Assembly: GCA_015143295.1 (NCBI GenBank)
Contig: CM026574.1
Span: 13,766,938-13,830,937, forward strand
Source of the DNA: Tetracentron sinense
Lineage: Eukaryota > Streptophyta > Magnoliopsida > Trochodendrales > Trochodendraceae
Reading direction: 5' to 3'
Length of the DNA: 64,000 nucleotides
The position numbers were made by a program, and so were the translations under genes. This document shows, piece after piece, positions 24,837 to 38,159 of the stretch. Below the pieces are notes generated by a model. The model had not been told where the DNA came from. It worked only from the letters and a program-made list of their open reading frames with translations, and did not search any database. Within the stretch, counting starts at the first letter, position 1. Each line of letters begins with the position of its first letter.

Positions 24837-27800
24837 TGTAAAGACCCAAAACTTGTTATCTTAATATTTGTGCACATTAAATGATAATCTTGATATTGGT
24901 GGCTTGCATTTAATACTTCGGCACTTAATGATCTTAAGTCAAATTAAAAACAACTAAGTTCAGAAATGTCAGAAATTCTAGAAGGGGTGTGGTTTTAGCA
25001 AAAACATAAATTGTTGAATTTTGATATTATTTTTCCCGGAAATGGATGTTTATAGGTTAAATAAAGGTATATGATTTTATGAGATTTTATTATTAATTAT
25101 AGAGTGGTTAACTCGGCTATCGAAAATCTTACGATGAAAGAGATTTTCAGTTTTTAGCCTAAAACTAGAAAGTGAGATTTTAATTTATAAGGAATTGGAT
25201 TTTTTAGTATTTTTTATTGAATCCAAATGGGGGTTACTTCCTTATTTTAATTTAAAAATTTTAAGTAAATGAAATGAAAATTTAAAAACATTTACTTAAA
25301 TGTTTTAAAGGAAAATAAGTATGCTAATGGGCTGATGCTGAAGAGGAAAGGGTGCTTGTTCTATTGAGAAAATAGGAACTGTGCTAGCTGCGATCAATCG
25401 CAAGTAACCTACGATCGATCGTACTCAATCAAAAATTTGAAAAAACTCTCTATGTGTTATACAACAATTTACTACTAGGTGCGATAGATCGCAGTGTATG
25501 TGCGATCGATCTCAATATATGTGCGATTGATCGCAGGAGCCCAGAAATTTTTAAAAGTTAAGAAAATCAGAGTTTTAAACCCCTAGGCTACAAATAGAGG
25601 TTCTAATTCGAGAGTTTCAAATGGAAAGAGGTTTTAAACCTAATTTGTGAGAGAATAGGAAAAAACCTAAGGTTTCAAGAGGAATTTTACTTAGAGAAGG
25701 AGCATCTTGTTTGGAGAAGGAGGATTTAGCTTGGAGATTACCCCCCAAAGCCTCAAGGAACATTCTTAAGCAATTTGGATCGAAGGGAACGATCCCTAAG
25801 GTCGATATATTTTCTAATCTAACCTTAGTAAATGTTTTACATGTTTTAAAAAATAATGTCTATGGATTAGCAATGGTATTACATGATTATGCAAAGATGG
25901 TTAGGTAATAAGCATGAATGGAGGATTTTACTCTTGAAATGAGAGTTTTGCATGTGTTACAAGTTCTATTGTGTATGAATGATCGATATCCTCTCTAATC
26001 TAACTCTATTTTGTATTATTGAATGATTTTATTATGATCAAAATAAGATTATTGAATTTCTATCATAATTTTGAAAATATTATTGAATGTGAAACTGAAA
26101 ATGGAGTATTGAAATTGTTAGGAATTTTATTTAGCATGATAAAGAAAATAGATGTTGTTTATTGTTAATTGATATGATTATATTGAATATGGAAGCTTAG
26201 AAATGATGGAGAATGAGTTTAAATGAAATGGTTGAGGAGTATGAATGAATGAAAATGATGGTAGATGGGCTAAAATGAAGAATGGATTAATTATGAATGT
26301 ATGGATTGGTGTTGGATTTGTAATTGATGAGTATTGCTATGGTGAGGGAAATGTGAAAATGGGGAAAAGGCATTGTATACATAATTAACGAATGGAAGGT
26401 GTTTGTTGAAATGTCAAGTAATACTAAGTATTGAAATGATAATGTTGAAATGTTTACATGAGCATGATGAGATTTGATATGTGTTACGATGAATTATGTC
26501 TATTTATGTTGTAAGGTGATCGATATTCGGATAGGCTAAAGCCAAGAGGAGGTCCTCCATGTTGGGAATTCTCTAACTAGGGAGATGTAACTTAACGGAG
26601 TTTCTTGGCGGAAGACTGAAATCTAGGTGATGATCGAATTCGGATCTTAATCACGACACTTAAGCACAAGCTCACATGTGTGGTAGATTACAAGTTTCAC
26701 AGGTACACAAGCATGATACGGACATTGCATCAACACTGAACACTGGACATTGAAATACAAGTATAAGAATAAGTACAAGTACAAGTACAAGCACAAGCCC
26801 AAGCACAAGAACAAGTGCATGAATTACAAGTACACTGAAACATGAACATTGAACTTATCATGCGTTATCGGATTTATCATGCATTGTTGAACTTATCATG
26901 GTTTGTCGGAACTTATCATGCGTTGTCGAACTTATCATGTGTTGTTGGATTTATCATACATTGTCGGAATTTATCATGCGTTGTTGAACTTATCATGGTT
27001 TGTCAGAACTTATCATGTGTTGTCGAACATGAACACTGAATTACAAGTACTGAAACATACGTATGGAACTTATCATACATTATCGAACTTATCATGCATT
27101 GTCGGAACTTATCATACGTTGTCGAATATGAACACTGAATTACAAGTACTGAAACATAAGTATGGAACTTATCATACATTATTGAACTTATCATGTATTG
27201 TCGGAACTTATCATACGTTGTCGAATATGAACACTGAATTACAAGTACTGAAACATAAGTATGGAACTTATCATACATTATTGAACTTATCATGCATTGT
27301 CGGAACTTATCATACGTTGTCGAATATGAACACTGAATTACAAGTACTGAAACATAAGTATGGAACTTATCGCGTTGTCAGACATTGACAGTGAATTGCC
27401 AGTACCGAATCATGAATACTGAATTACAAGGACAATGAAATATGTCATGATATATTCACATATTTTTTATACTGTATAAATGTCATATAAATCTGTTATT
27501 GATTTTGTAAATGTCGTGTGAACCGTTATTTATTATTGATTATGCTATATGAACTTGTTATAGATTTTGTAAATGCCATATGAATATGTTATTGATTATG
27601 TCATATGAACCTGCCATAGATTATGTAAATGTCATATGAATCTGTCATAGATTATGCAAATGTTATATGAACAAATTATTGATTTTATAACTGTCGCATT
27701 AATTTGATATTGGTTATTAGAATGAGTTATTGTTATTGTTAGTTAGACTGGATATCCGCTGAGCGTTGTCAATGTTCAGTCGACCTGTTATTGTCGGTAG

Positions 27801-28212
27801 GTTTAGAGCCGGAGCGAATCTTCGAGTCGTAGGTTAAGGAAGTTGTGCGAGAAAGAGAGAATAAATGATCTCCAAGAGGAGGAATGGACATAGACAGTTT
27901 CTTTTGTATATTGTTAGATTTCTATTATTTTCAAAAGATTGTAATAAGTATCAGGTTTATGATGTTGCTTAGGTCTAATCACTTGTGGGGATCATTCTGA
28001 TTTAATTGTGAGTAAAGTTAGTATTGGTTGTAAGTTGTACAGGATGGTTGCTTCATTTTATACATGGAAGATTTTTATTACTATTACAGTTTTATTAAGA
28101 TATTTTTGTAGACTCGCATTTTAGTATTGCTTTCTACGGAGTTAAGCACGTTCAAGTAGTGTAACGGGCCCAATGTTCCATTAATTCCAAGGTGGGGTTT
28201 TGGGGAGTTACA
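24837..28212 (+). mobile_element. Solo LTR, 3.4 kb (Gypsy-type)
   Basis: It starts TGTAAAGACCCAAAAC and ends GGGGAGTTACA. The flanks are ACGTG (24832-24836) and ATGTG (28213-28217), a 5-bp duplication with one mismatch. The ends have the form I associate with chromovirus (Tekay/Del-like) LTRs; this is inference. No internal domain or second LTR is present. It holds the 99-bp array at 26.9-27.4 kb. Confidence 0.6.
26840..27395. repeat. Short 22-24 bp repeats expanding to a 99-bp tandem repeat
   Basis: The 5' part repeats gaacttatcatgcgttgtcg. From about 27029 a higher-order unit with gaacactgaattacaagtac recurs at 27029, 27127, 27227 and 27326. Because 99 is divisible by three, a 161-codon frame stays open and encodes a 33-residue repeat; it has no known domain. 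Confidence 0.88.
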
Positions 28213-29088
28213 ATGTGATCGATCACCTAGGGATCGGAAAAAAATCCCTAGGTATTTTGCATGTCTGTGAAAGATCGCCCATACAAGGCCGATCGATTGC
28301 TGAGCCAAAATCTCGAGCCGTTTAGCCCAAAATTGAGGTCTATGCACCTCCTGCTTTTTCACACAAAGTGACATACTTTATATCGGGTCTCCTACCCTTT
28401 TTCATCCATATTCCATCACGAATCATTTCAAGTGAGCCAAAATTTTGAGCTATCTAACCCGAAACTGAGGGCTACACCCCTCTACTCAATTTCGACACAT
28501 CCCTATCCTTCCATACATCGCATGTCGGGTCTCCGACCCTTTTTCATCAACATTTCATAACATAAACCATTCTAAGTATGAAAAGTATACTTTAAAAGGA
28601 AAATTAGAAAAGAGATGAATTTTACCTCCTACACAAAAAACGGAGCTCTGGATGGCAAAATGGACGTCGCCAATGTGTCCAGGACGTCGATGAACCTTAG
28701 GGTAGACCTTCTCTCTACTTTCTCTCTCTACTCTCTCTCTACATGCAAATCGAGGCTCCGAGTAGTGAAATGGACGACGCGGTTCCATCCGGAACGTCGA
28801 GAAACCCCAAGATAGAACTCCTCTTCTTTCTCTCTCTTCCTTTCTCTCTCCTCACTTTCTCTCTAGAAACTCTCACACAGAGTTTCTCTACCTTTAGGAG
28901 TGAGCACAAAAGAGGGGGGGATATGCCTCCTTATATAGGCCTTAGTGCCTATGTGGCACACGAGGTGACTAGGGCCATGTGCTCATCACATGGTCCACAC
29001 AAGGTGGCGGTTGATCAGTTTGACCGATTTTCCACTTTTTCACGTGTACAGCCCACGTAATTCCATGAAATGACGTGCGATGATGACA

Positions 29089-31077
29089 AAATTGAATTGG
29101 GGTTGCCGAATTTATATGAAGATTAAAATAAAGCATTCATCAACACATTCACTTGGAAATATAATATAATATAATTTTAAATTAAAATCTAAGAATAAAA
29201 TTTATTTATTTATCAATAAAACTATACCTCCATGAATAATCTAACAATAACAAACTATATTTTCATTAACTAGTATGAATTTGTTTAGAGTAAGATCAAA
29301 ATACATATGTGCACATGGTAATCTAAACAATAATACTTCTCAGATATGCATCATCACTATATGGTTCTTCACCCTTAACTAAATGATCAATAATCTTATC
29401 ATGTATTTATTTTATTACTGGTGATGAGCTACAAATTGACTCATCAATAAAAAAAATGTGGACTTGATGAGTGTACAAAAGTGGACTCCAAACTACTTAT
29501 TATGTAATCCTTTACCACCCTTTCTAGTCTGAATCCAAAATTTAAAGTTTATATTCTGAACTTGTTTTCCCATCTATAGATTATAAATTCTAAGTATTTT
29601 TATATTATTTTATGCAGGGATTTCAAGTAAAGAGCTTTCATGGAAATCATCAGATAGAGAAAAGTCAAAAAGATGAAAAAAGTATCCAAACTTGGATTCT
29701 TTTTTTGGGATTGGAGAAAATAAAGCCCAAGTCCAAAAAGCCTAAGACCCAAGTTAAAGAGTCAAAGCCCAAGACCAAGTATAGAAAGATTTTCTCATAC
29801 ATGGGTGGAGAATCTTAGCATGATATGGATGATTGTGATTTTGACATAAAAATGATGGAACTCTCGTGAATTAGAAAGAAGAAGTGTGTTATATTGATGT
29901 TTCTATTTTAGAAAAATGAGAAAATCTAAATCAAATAAAAAATGAAATGGAAGAGCATCGACTATATATATCCCATGTCGTATGGACATCCCACCGTCAC
30001 TCTGCACACGTTGGTGCTAGTCCCAACTTTCGAATATCCACTCTTCCCTCATTCTGTGTTCCCTTATTATTGTTTTAGTTATTCCTTTGTATGGAATGCT
30101 AAATTCCTACCTTTGGCTAGGGTGAAATTCTCTTAATGAGGTGATGCTAATTTGATTTAATCCAATGAATGTTTTTAATGTTTATGAATTCCATTTCTCT
30201 TGTTTTTTTAGTTTGAATCTCTCTTTCAATTGAATCTCTTGGTTTAAATCTTTTCATGAGTTCATTCACACTTTTCTCGTAGTTAGGTAATAATTATTGA
30301 TTTCTCAAATGAAGAACTCTAATCTCAACAGATGTTATCCTTTGTTACCATATTGCCTCTGGGTTTATCGTTGACTTAGGATCTTTCCGGTGAAGTTATT
30401 GCTTGGGTTAAAACTTGGTTTGGATAGTTGAGTAGAAATTGATTTTAGGTTTTTATTATAAATTAAATTTCTAGATCTTCCGATTGAGGGTTTGTGATGT
30501 GAAATCTCCAATTGAGTTATACTTTAGATTAATCAAATTGATATTACACCATTAAGTGGAGGAAACCCGATACCTTGGCGCTTTCTCTCATTAATATTCC
30601 CTCTAAATTAATTTCAACTTTTTCTAAATTAATCTCTATTTTTACAAGCGTTCCCTACTTTCACTTCTTCCTGTGGACCGACATCCATTTACTGTACTGT
30701 AAATGTTCTGTATATCTTTAAATGACATCAAGACCTAATATCCAAGAGAAAGAATGGATCCCACAAAATTCTCCTAAGTCTCTAAAATCACTAAATAGGG
30801 TGAGACCCACACAATCTTTATTTCAAACAGTTTAAAAATAAGATTCCCAAACTAGAAAATGAGATAATCATCAATAAATCATCACATTATAATCATAAGA
30901 ACATCAAAACACAACACAAGATAAGTGAACAAGAAATCAAAGAAAATACATATGGACTCAAAACTCTAAAAAGAAGAGAAAATCCAAAGTAGAAGCTAGT
31001 TTCCTCAAAGTAAAAGTACCTATCCAAATGATAAAGTGTGATACACAAAAGGAAGGAAAAAGTTAGGATAACCTCCA
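29089..31077. other. AT-rich region without a recognised gene
   Basis: No supported coding sequence. Words near 30575-30680 (ccttggcgctttctctc, tgtggaccgacatcc) resemble remnants of retrotransposon ends but are not enough to name one. Confidence 0.4.
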
Positions 31078-31080
31078 AAG

Positions 31081-32671
31081 CACTACAAGAAAGCTACCAA
31101 TTAGCCACCGAAAAAATTTGTCTCTAATAATTGTTTTTCGTCATTAATAGTATCAGAGACGAAAATATTATCCGTCTCTATTCCGTGACAAATGTTCACG
31201 CAACTAATGATTTAGAGTATTAGAGACGGATTATTTCCATCTCTAAAAGTATTTAATTTTATTAAAAAAAATTTGCCCTCTCTTTCTTCCCTCTAGTGAG
31301 AGAGAGAGTACTGAAGAGAGAGAGAGAGCATAATAGAGAGAAAGAGAGTGGGTTAGAAGAGAGAGAGAGAGAACTGGAGAGCGCCTGATCAGAGGAGCTT
31401 AGCTCGCCCCGGAGGATGACCGGAGAAGATGGAGGAGACTCCTTTTCTTGTGCACATCAGATCTAGTATGAACCAGAGGTGGTCCCGGATTCCTTCACAT
31501 GTCTTCCCAAAAGAGACGAGGACTGTTGCTTCATCAGTTGCTACTGTTGAAACTGTAAAAGATAAAACCCAACAAATAATCAACAATCAAGAAACCAGGA
31601 ATTCCCTTCTCTCTACACTTTATGAGAAAAAAAACCCAAGAAGCTTACTTGATTTCTCTGCAACTGCTGGTCGGTAAGGACTTGATTTGAAAAAAACCCA
31701 AATTACGGTTCTTAACCCGCGCACAGACTGGAATGGGTTCGCTAGGGGGGGTCCAGAAGTCCTCTGCGATTGTAATACTAGTGTCCTTCATTGTTCATCT
31801 TCATTCTCACGACCTGTCCTGCCGCAGAACAAAGTAAACCTAAAGCATCGCTATTCACATTCATTGGAAACTTTAAAAAGAAAAAACCTCAAATCAGAAA
31901 CTTTAAAAAGAAAAAAAATCATTTCAATCTTCTCAATAAACACAAAACTAGCTGGAATTTGAGAGAGATCCGGAGAGAGATCTAGAGAGGGAGAATCGAG
32001 TGAGAGAGAGGTAGAACCAAAAGAGATAGAGAGGAGAATGAGACAGAGAAACCATTCTAAATCTCCAGATGTAGACGCCCAAAATCCCCCGAATAGAGCT
32101 CCAAATTTAAAGCTCTAAAATCGCTTAGGTGGGAAAGAGGGTATGGAAATCTCCATTTTTGGGGGGAAAAAACCCTATTAAAACTCGAAATTGGTTTACC
32201 GTCACTAATGGTAATTATACTTTAAAAAATGAATTAAATGTCAAAATAATCATTAGACTGAAGTATTCCGTCACTAATGATCTTTAACCATTAGAGATGG
32301 AAATAAATCCGTCTCTAAAGATAATTTTATTTTAAAAAATGAATTAAATATCAAAATAAGCATTAGAGACAGAAATATTCCATTACTAATGGTCTTTGAC
32401 TATTAGAGACGGAAATAAATCCGTCTCTAAAGGTAATTTTATTTTAAAAAATGAATTAAATGTCAAAATAAGCATTAGAGACGAAATTATTTCACCACTA
32501 ATGGTCTTTGATTATTAGAGACGAAATTATTTCCTTCTCTAATGGTCTTTTAATATTAGAAAAGGAACATTAGTGACGGAATTAGTTTCCGTCTCTAAAA
32601 GTGATGCACTAGAGATGAAAATATTTTCCGTCTCTAATTTTCCATCGCTAGTTGGTAGTTATCTTGTAGTA
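31081..32671. mobile_element. Non-autonomous CACTA element, 1.6 kb
   Basis: The left end is CACTACAAGAAAGCTACC. The right end is the inverted match GGTAGTTATCTTGTAGTA, with the last base changed from G. A 3-bp duplication AAG flanks it (31078-31080 and 32672-32674), as expected for CACTA transposons. Both ends hold gacggaaatatttccgtc-type subterminal repeats; the right side has about four tandem copies of a ~110-bp unit (32205-32530). The interior (31429-31677) has an 82-codon frame starting MEETPFLVHIRSS without a recognised domain. The GA-rich side suggests minus-strand orientation. Confidence 0.85.
32205..32530. repeat. ~110-bp subterminal tandem repeats of the CACTA element
   Basis: Units contain ttattttaaaaaatgaatta, tcaaaataagcattagagac and ccactaatggtctttg, repeated about four times with drift. 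Confidence 0.75.
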
Positions 32672-33329
32672 AAGAGATCAAGTAAAAGCCAAAGTCCAAT
32701 ATTTACTGGAGAGAAAAGAGTTATATTTAAAGCTTTCGATGAGCGAGAGTCACATTATTCGGCCCTCACCTTCATTCAATCTTTTTCATCCTCAAAACTC
32801 TAAATATTCTCAAAGTCATTGAGACTTGTATCATTTTACCCAAAACAATTAAATTATAATTTGATCATCCATCTTTTGTGATTAGCTTACTATCGCAAAA
32901 TTTTCTATCTGTATACTCAAACAACATGACACTTAAATTAGCTTTCATCTGTTACTCGAGCAATTAATTAGAGAAACATCACTTGTTTTTCAGCTCGTTT
33001 TATAATTAGGTGAAGAAGTGTGATTTTGATTTTTGAGTTTGATGAGATTCACTACAACCTTAATTCTGCCTAAATCTGTTATCCAGACCGTTATAAATTG
33101 AGTTATTTTAGAAGAAATGATTCAAAGAACAAAATATCAGATCACAAGGAAGAAAGGGAAGAAAGAAGAAAGTGATTCAGAGGGAGAGAAGAAAGAACAG
33201 TGAAGGATAATAGTGAAAAATGACTTTTCTCGACAAATCTCTTACTTTATCTCTTTGTAAAAACTTGTTTCTCTAGTTATAACAGGGGAAATTCTCAAAA
33301 TGAAGAAATTCCTCTCCTTGAAACAAGCG

Positions 33330-33331
<2 letters not shown>

Positions 33332-33362
<31 letters not shown>
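33332..33362. repeat. G homopolymer of 31 bases
   Basis: Unbroken run of G followed by AGGGG. Capable of quadruplex formation; its true length may be misassembled. Confidence 0.9.
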
Positions 33363-33363
<1 letters not shown>

Positions 33364-34039
33364 GGGGTCACCTCTATTTATAGGTGATCAACAGAAATCA
33401 TAACTAACTTGTACAGCTGTCATAACTGTTTTTGTAACCGACTTATAGAGAGAAAATATTGGATTTTGTCAAGAGAAAGACGTCTTTCACTTCAACTCCT
33501 TTAAACTTTTATGACCAAGGCTTCTAGATATATTCTTTAGAGGTTAAAGGCGGTGTTTGCTATACCCATCCTTTAACTACTTCTATCTAAGCCCTCCAAA
33601 CCACAACTCATCATCCTCCTTCAAAGCGGTTGGGAACTACATCGTGAAAGCGGTCATACGCTTTCATGGTGTACTGTCCTTTTGAGGTAGCATATAAGTG
33701 TTCAGACAGCAACACTCCTCTACATAATAATAATATTTATAATAATCATCTTAAGTCCAATAGGGAAAACGGAGGTGTTGGACGAAGACACCCATCCCGT
33801 CAAGCCTTAAGAGAAACTGAGGAAAAAATCATCCTCAATGCTTTCTCCCTGACTGTCAGCTCAGGAAGTAACCCATGCTTTATTAGAATAAGTAATAAAG
33901 GGAAACAACCACACTCATTCCCATAGATAGGTAACAATTCATACTATTCCCCTTGACAAAGCAGATCCTTTTTTTGGTATAGGTCATAAGAAAAGTACAC
34001 AAGGAGGTAATAATCCATACCATACCATACCCATCAATT

Positions 34040-34340
34040 ATCAGAAAGGCATTGAAAGCCAAATAGGGGCATTGAAGCCATATTGATCATCAAAGGCGTT
34101 AAATCCTAAATCAGCATTCAGAAGCGTAAAAACTTAAATCAGCATCTAAAGGCGTTAGAGCCCAAATCAGCATCCAAATGCGTAAAAGCCTACAATCAAA
34201 ACAAACAGCGTAAGAGCCATAATCAACCATCAAAAGCGCAAAAACTATAATCATCATCAATGGCGTAAAGATCAAAAATATCATCAAGTAGTAGAATCTT
34301 TGGAAGAATTAAAGGCGTAAGAGCCTAAAAATATCAAATC
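34040..34340. repeat. Degenerate ~30-bp minisatellite
   Basis: Units of the form aatcagcatccaaaggcgta followed by agagccta repeat about nine times with heavy drift. Confidence 0.65.
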
Positions 34341-35977
34341 ATTTGAATCACCATCAGTAGGCGTTAATAACTAAAATCTTCATTTATCAGATACATTTTA
34401 TTTTCAAAGTTCTAACTATAACATGCCTATCTTAACAGCTTTATCCATGCCGCTTTTCACAGAATTCTATTAACCATATCTCAAAGGAGGATTTTCAGTA
34501 TTTAATGTAATAAATCAGAATGTCTGTTGAGCCACGTGTCATTATTTTATTGGATCATAAACAATACTCTTAAATTTAAATCTCATAAATCAAGCTTTTC
34601 AATAATCATCATCAACATTAGGATATCTTAGTTTGGGCTACTGGAACCAACATATCATAATACCTTATTAATTGACTGACCCACTTTGCTTCTAGCCCTA
34701 CAGTACTTGGCACCTAGTGAGGGTTGAATTTCAGACTTATGCCTGTATCATCGAAGTACTAATCTTGACTTTATACCATAGGAAGATCTATCTGGATTTT
34801 ATTAGAAGAAAAAACCATACTTTTTACTTCATCACCTTATGAAAAATTCCAACATTTTCACATAAAATTAGAAACCATCAATTTATCTCTCCATTTTCTG
34901 TGCATAGACCTTCTCGGTAAAACAAATCAAACTGAGTTTTATCTCAAATGATAGTTTTTTACATTGAGAAATACCTAGAAATTTATTTCGGGAATCTGCT
35001 TAATTCTATCTCTATTTGTTTCTCTATTTGTTTCCTTTGAATTAAAGGTGAATGTAAGAAAAGAAAATCAACTTAAAGGACTTTTCCTTATAGGGGAAAA
35101 AAAGTGAGATGGTTACTCCTTTAGAATCAGAGCTCTTAAGGTGTACTTAAAATCTCTAAAGTTTCTTTCTTTTTGTATGACTTGCAATATGCCGGGACTT
35201 CAAGTACCAGGCTTCGTAAGTCTCGTTATTTGGGAATATTTGTATTCTTTTGTGTTGAGTAAACCATGAGTAAATTTGAAGTAATATTCTATATGCTTTA
35301 CAAGTAATTGCTAATGGCTTCAATGAAACTAAAACCTTATATTAATGATGACTATGGATAGAGAGACGTGTACATTGGCTTACAGGAAAGACGACACAGA
35401 TAGCCGTCAAAATAGTATAGCAATTTGAACCGGTCAACGAACATAACGAGAGAGGAGAAGAGAGATACTAGAAGAAGAAATGAAGCTGGGAAGAGTCCGG
35501 TCAAAATTCCTGCATGCGTGAAAATTGAAGTACTTCTTCCCTTTTGGGTAGAAATTGAAAATTCGATTTCATGAGTTTTTAAATGACAAGAGAATTGAAA
35601 ATTTTAGAATTCTAAATAAAAGAATAACATCAAAACAGTCGATTCTTAGAAATTATCCTCCTATTCACCTCCTATTCAAGGCCTAATACAATAAACTAGA
35701 ATAGAAATTGAACGAAACAAAAAGGCAGTTAAAGAAAAATAACTCACTTCTTTACGATTGGTAACATTTTTTCTCCCAATAGAAAATGTTTAGATGTCTT
35801 CACGATTGGAAAGTTCCAAACAAGAATGTACCATATGACATTATACATCCAGAAACATTGCACCAAAATCGAAACATTTAACTAAGTAACAAGGTACGAA
35901 GACATGAAAAGAAAGGTGAAAAGAAACATCAAGGCTTCGTTTGTTTGCCTGTGCCTGTGCCTATACATTTGGAAAAG

Positions 35978-38159
35978 GAGAAAATACATTTACACCCCTT
36001 CAAGTTTGACGAAAATACAAATAGACCCCTCAACTTTCAAAAAATTCATTGAATATCCTTACTTTTTAAAATAGTGGCACTTAGACCCCTTCATTAGTTG
36101 ACCGTTAGTCAATTCACAGAAATACTGATATATGCACTAATGTATGCTAATGTCTGAAATATCTTAAAATTCAAAAATTACCCCTCTAATTTTTAGAAAA
36201 CACTATTCTTACTCCAAAACACTATTTATTTAATATTTAAAAATCCGGTTCTCACCCATGAGGTCGCCACGTGTCCCTTATGACACCCCTAAACCATGGT
36301 TAAGATCCACCCACCAATTCTTGTTTTTTTAAAATATTAATTCTTTTTTGAAAAAAAAAAATTAGAGTTTTTTTAATATTAAAAATAGATTTTTAATATC
36401 ACCCCTTGAGGTCGCCACGTGTCCCTTTTGACACCCCTAAACCGTGGTTAAGATTCATTCACCCATCCTTGGTATTTTTTTTTAAATATTAATTCTTTTT
36501 TGAAAATTAAAAAAAATTAGAGTTTTTTTAATATTAAAAAATTGTTTTTTAATACCACCCCTTGAGGTCGCCACATGTCCCATTTGACAGCCCTTAACCG
36601 TGGTTAAAATTCAACCACTCATCCTTGACTTTTTTAAAAAAAATATTAGTTCAATTTTGAAAATGAAAAAAAAAAGAGTTTTTTAATATCACTCCTCGAG
36701 GTCGTCACGTGTCCCTTTTGACACCTATTAACCGTGGTTAAGATTCAACCACCTATCCTTGTTTTTTCTTACATATTAATTTATTTTAAATTAAAAAAAA
36801 TAGAGTTTTTTTAATATTAAAAACAGTATTTTAATATCACCTCTTGAGGTCGCCACGTGTCCCTTTTGACACCCCTTAACCGTGGTTAAGATTCATCCCA
36901 CCCATCCTTGTTTTTTTTAAAAAAATATAATTCATTTTTGAAAATTAAGGGGTGAATCTTAACCATGGTTAAGGGGTGTCAAAAGGGACTCGTGGCGACC
37001 TCAAGGGATGACGGTTAAGGGGTGTCAGAAGGGACACGGGGGCACCTCAAGTGGTGATATTAAAAAACTGTTTTTAATATTAAAGAAACTCTAATTCTTT
37101 TTTTTTTAATTTTCAAAAATGAATTAATATTTAAAAAAGAAAGCCAAGGATGGGTGGGTGAATCTTAACCACGGTTAAGCGGTGTCAAAAGGGACACGTG
37201 GCGACCTCAAGGGGTGATATTAAAAAACTGTTTTTAATATTAAGAAAACTCAATTTTTTTTAAATTAAAAAGAAAATTAATATGTAAAAAAAAACAAGGA
37301 TAGGTAGGTGAATCATAACCATGGTTAAGGGGTGTCAAAAGGGACATGTGACGACCTCACGGGGTGATATTAAAACACTCTATTTTTTTTTTTTAATTTT
37401 CAAAAATGAAGTAATATTTTTCTTAAAAGCCAAGGATGGGTGGGTGAATCTTAACCACGGTTAAGGGGTGTCAAAAGAGACATGTGGCGACCTCAAGGGG
37501 CGGTATTAAAAAACTTTTAATATTAAAAAACTCTAAATTTTTTTTTAATTTCAAAAATGAATTAATATTTAAAAAAAAACCAAGGATGAGTGGGTGAATC
37601 TTAACCATGGTTTAGGAGGGTCAAAAGGGACACGTGATGACCTCAAGGGGTGATATTAAAACACTCTATTTTTTTTTTAATTTTCAAAAATGAATTAACA
37701 TTTTTTTAAAAGCCAATGATGGGTGGGTGAATCTTAACCATGGTTAAGGGGTGTCAAAAGGGACATGTGGCGACCTCAAGAGGTGGTATTAAAAAACTGT
37801 TTTTAATATAAAAAAAAATCTAAATTTTTTTTAATTTTCAAAAAAGAATTAATATTTTTTTTAAAAAACCAAGGATGGGTAGGTGAATTTTAACCACGGT
37901 TTAGGAGGTCAAGAATTAGTGTTTTGGAGCAAGAATAGTGTTTTTTGAAAATTAGAGGGGCAATTTTGGAATTTTATATACTCATCTCATCACATGACAT
38001 CAGCATACATCACTATTTCTGTGAGTTGACAAATGGTCTACTGATGGAGGATTCTAAGTGTCATTATTTTAAAAAGTAAGGGAACTTAATATATTTTTTG
38101 AAAACTGAGGAGTCTATGTGTCTTTTCGTCAAACCTCAAGGTGTAAATGTATTATCTCA
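35978..38159. mobile_element. 2.2-kb fold-back (long terminal inverted repeat) element, possibly Mutator-like
   Basis: The left end GAGAAAATACATTTACACC is mirrored by GTGTAAATGTATTATCTC at 38142-38159, and the outer ~250 bases on each side are inverted copies (for example caaaacac and agaatagtg words at 36215 and 37930). Inside, about five direct units of gaggtcgccacgtgtccc plus an AT-rich spacer (36260, 36410, 36567, 36700, 36845) face about seven inverted units (36990-37900); the switch is near 36950. Each unit carries a TTAACCRTGGTTAA-type palindrome. Flanks ATTTGGAAA and ATGTGGAAA near the two ends could be a 9-bp duplication with one mismatch. No coding sequence. Confidence 0.75.

Larger units (their letters stand above)
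21856..29088 (-). mobile_element. Possible minus-strand LTR-like element split by a nested solo LTR
   Basis: Sequence on both sides of the nested solo LTR (24837-28212) appears to be one older repeat. On the minus strand it would start TGTCATCATCGCACG at 29088, has a TATA-like word (cctatataaggagg) near 28930-28945, CT-rich leader blocks duplicated at 28620-28720 and 28740-28840, minisatellites at 22.6-24.2 kb, and would end GGTTCGGGACGTCA at 21856. The five flanking bases (TCCTA, AAATT) do not match, so the ends are uncertain. No coding domain was seen. Confidence 0.3.
32675..35977. other. Intergenic region without a recognised gene
   Basis: No supported gene. Holds a G homopolymer (33332-33362), a degenerate minisatellite (about 34040-34340) and AT-rich spacer. 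An 86-codon frame at 33666-33926 shows no domain. Confidence 0.45.

Noticed and set aside
26903-27388. 161-codon frame as a repeat protein gene
   Set aside because: It is explained by the 99-bp tandem repeat inside a solo LTR and has no start context or known domain.
31429-31677. 82-codon frame in the short CACTA element as a captured gene
   Set aside because: No family was recognised and no splice or start context supports it; kept only as a note in the element entry.
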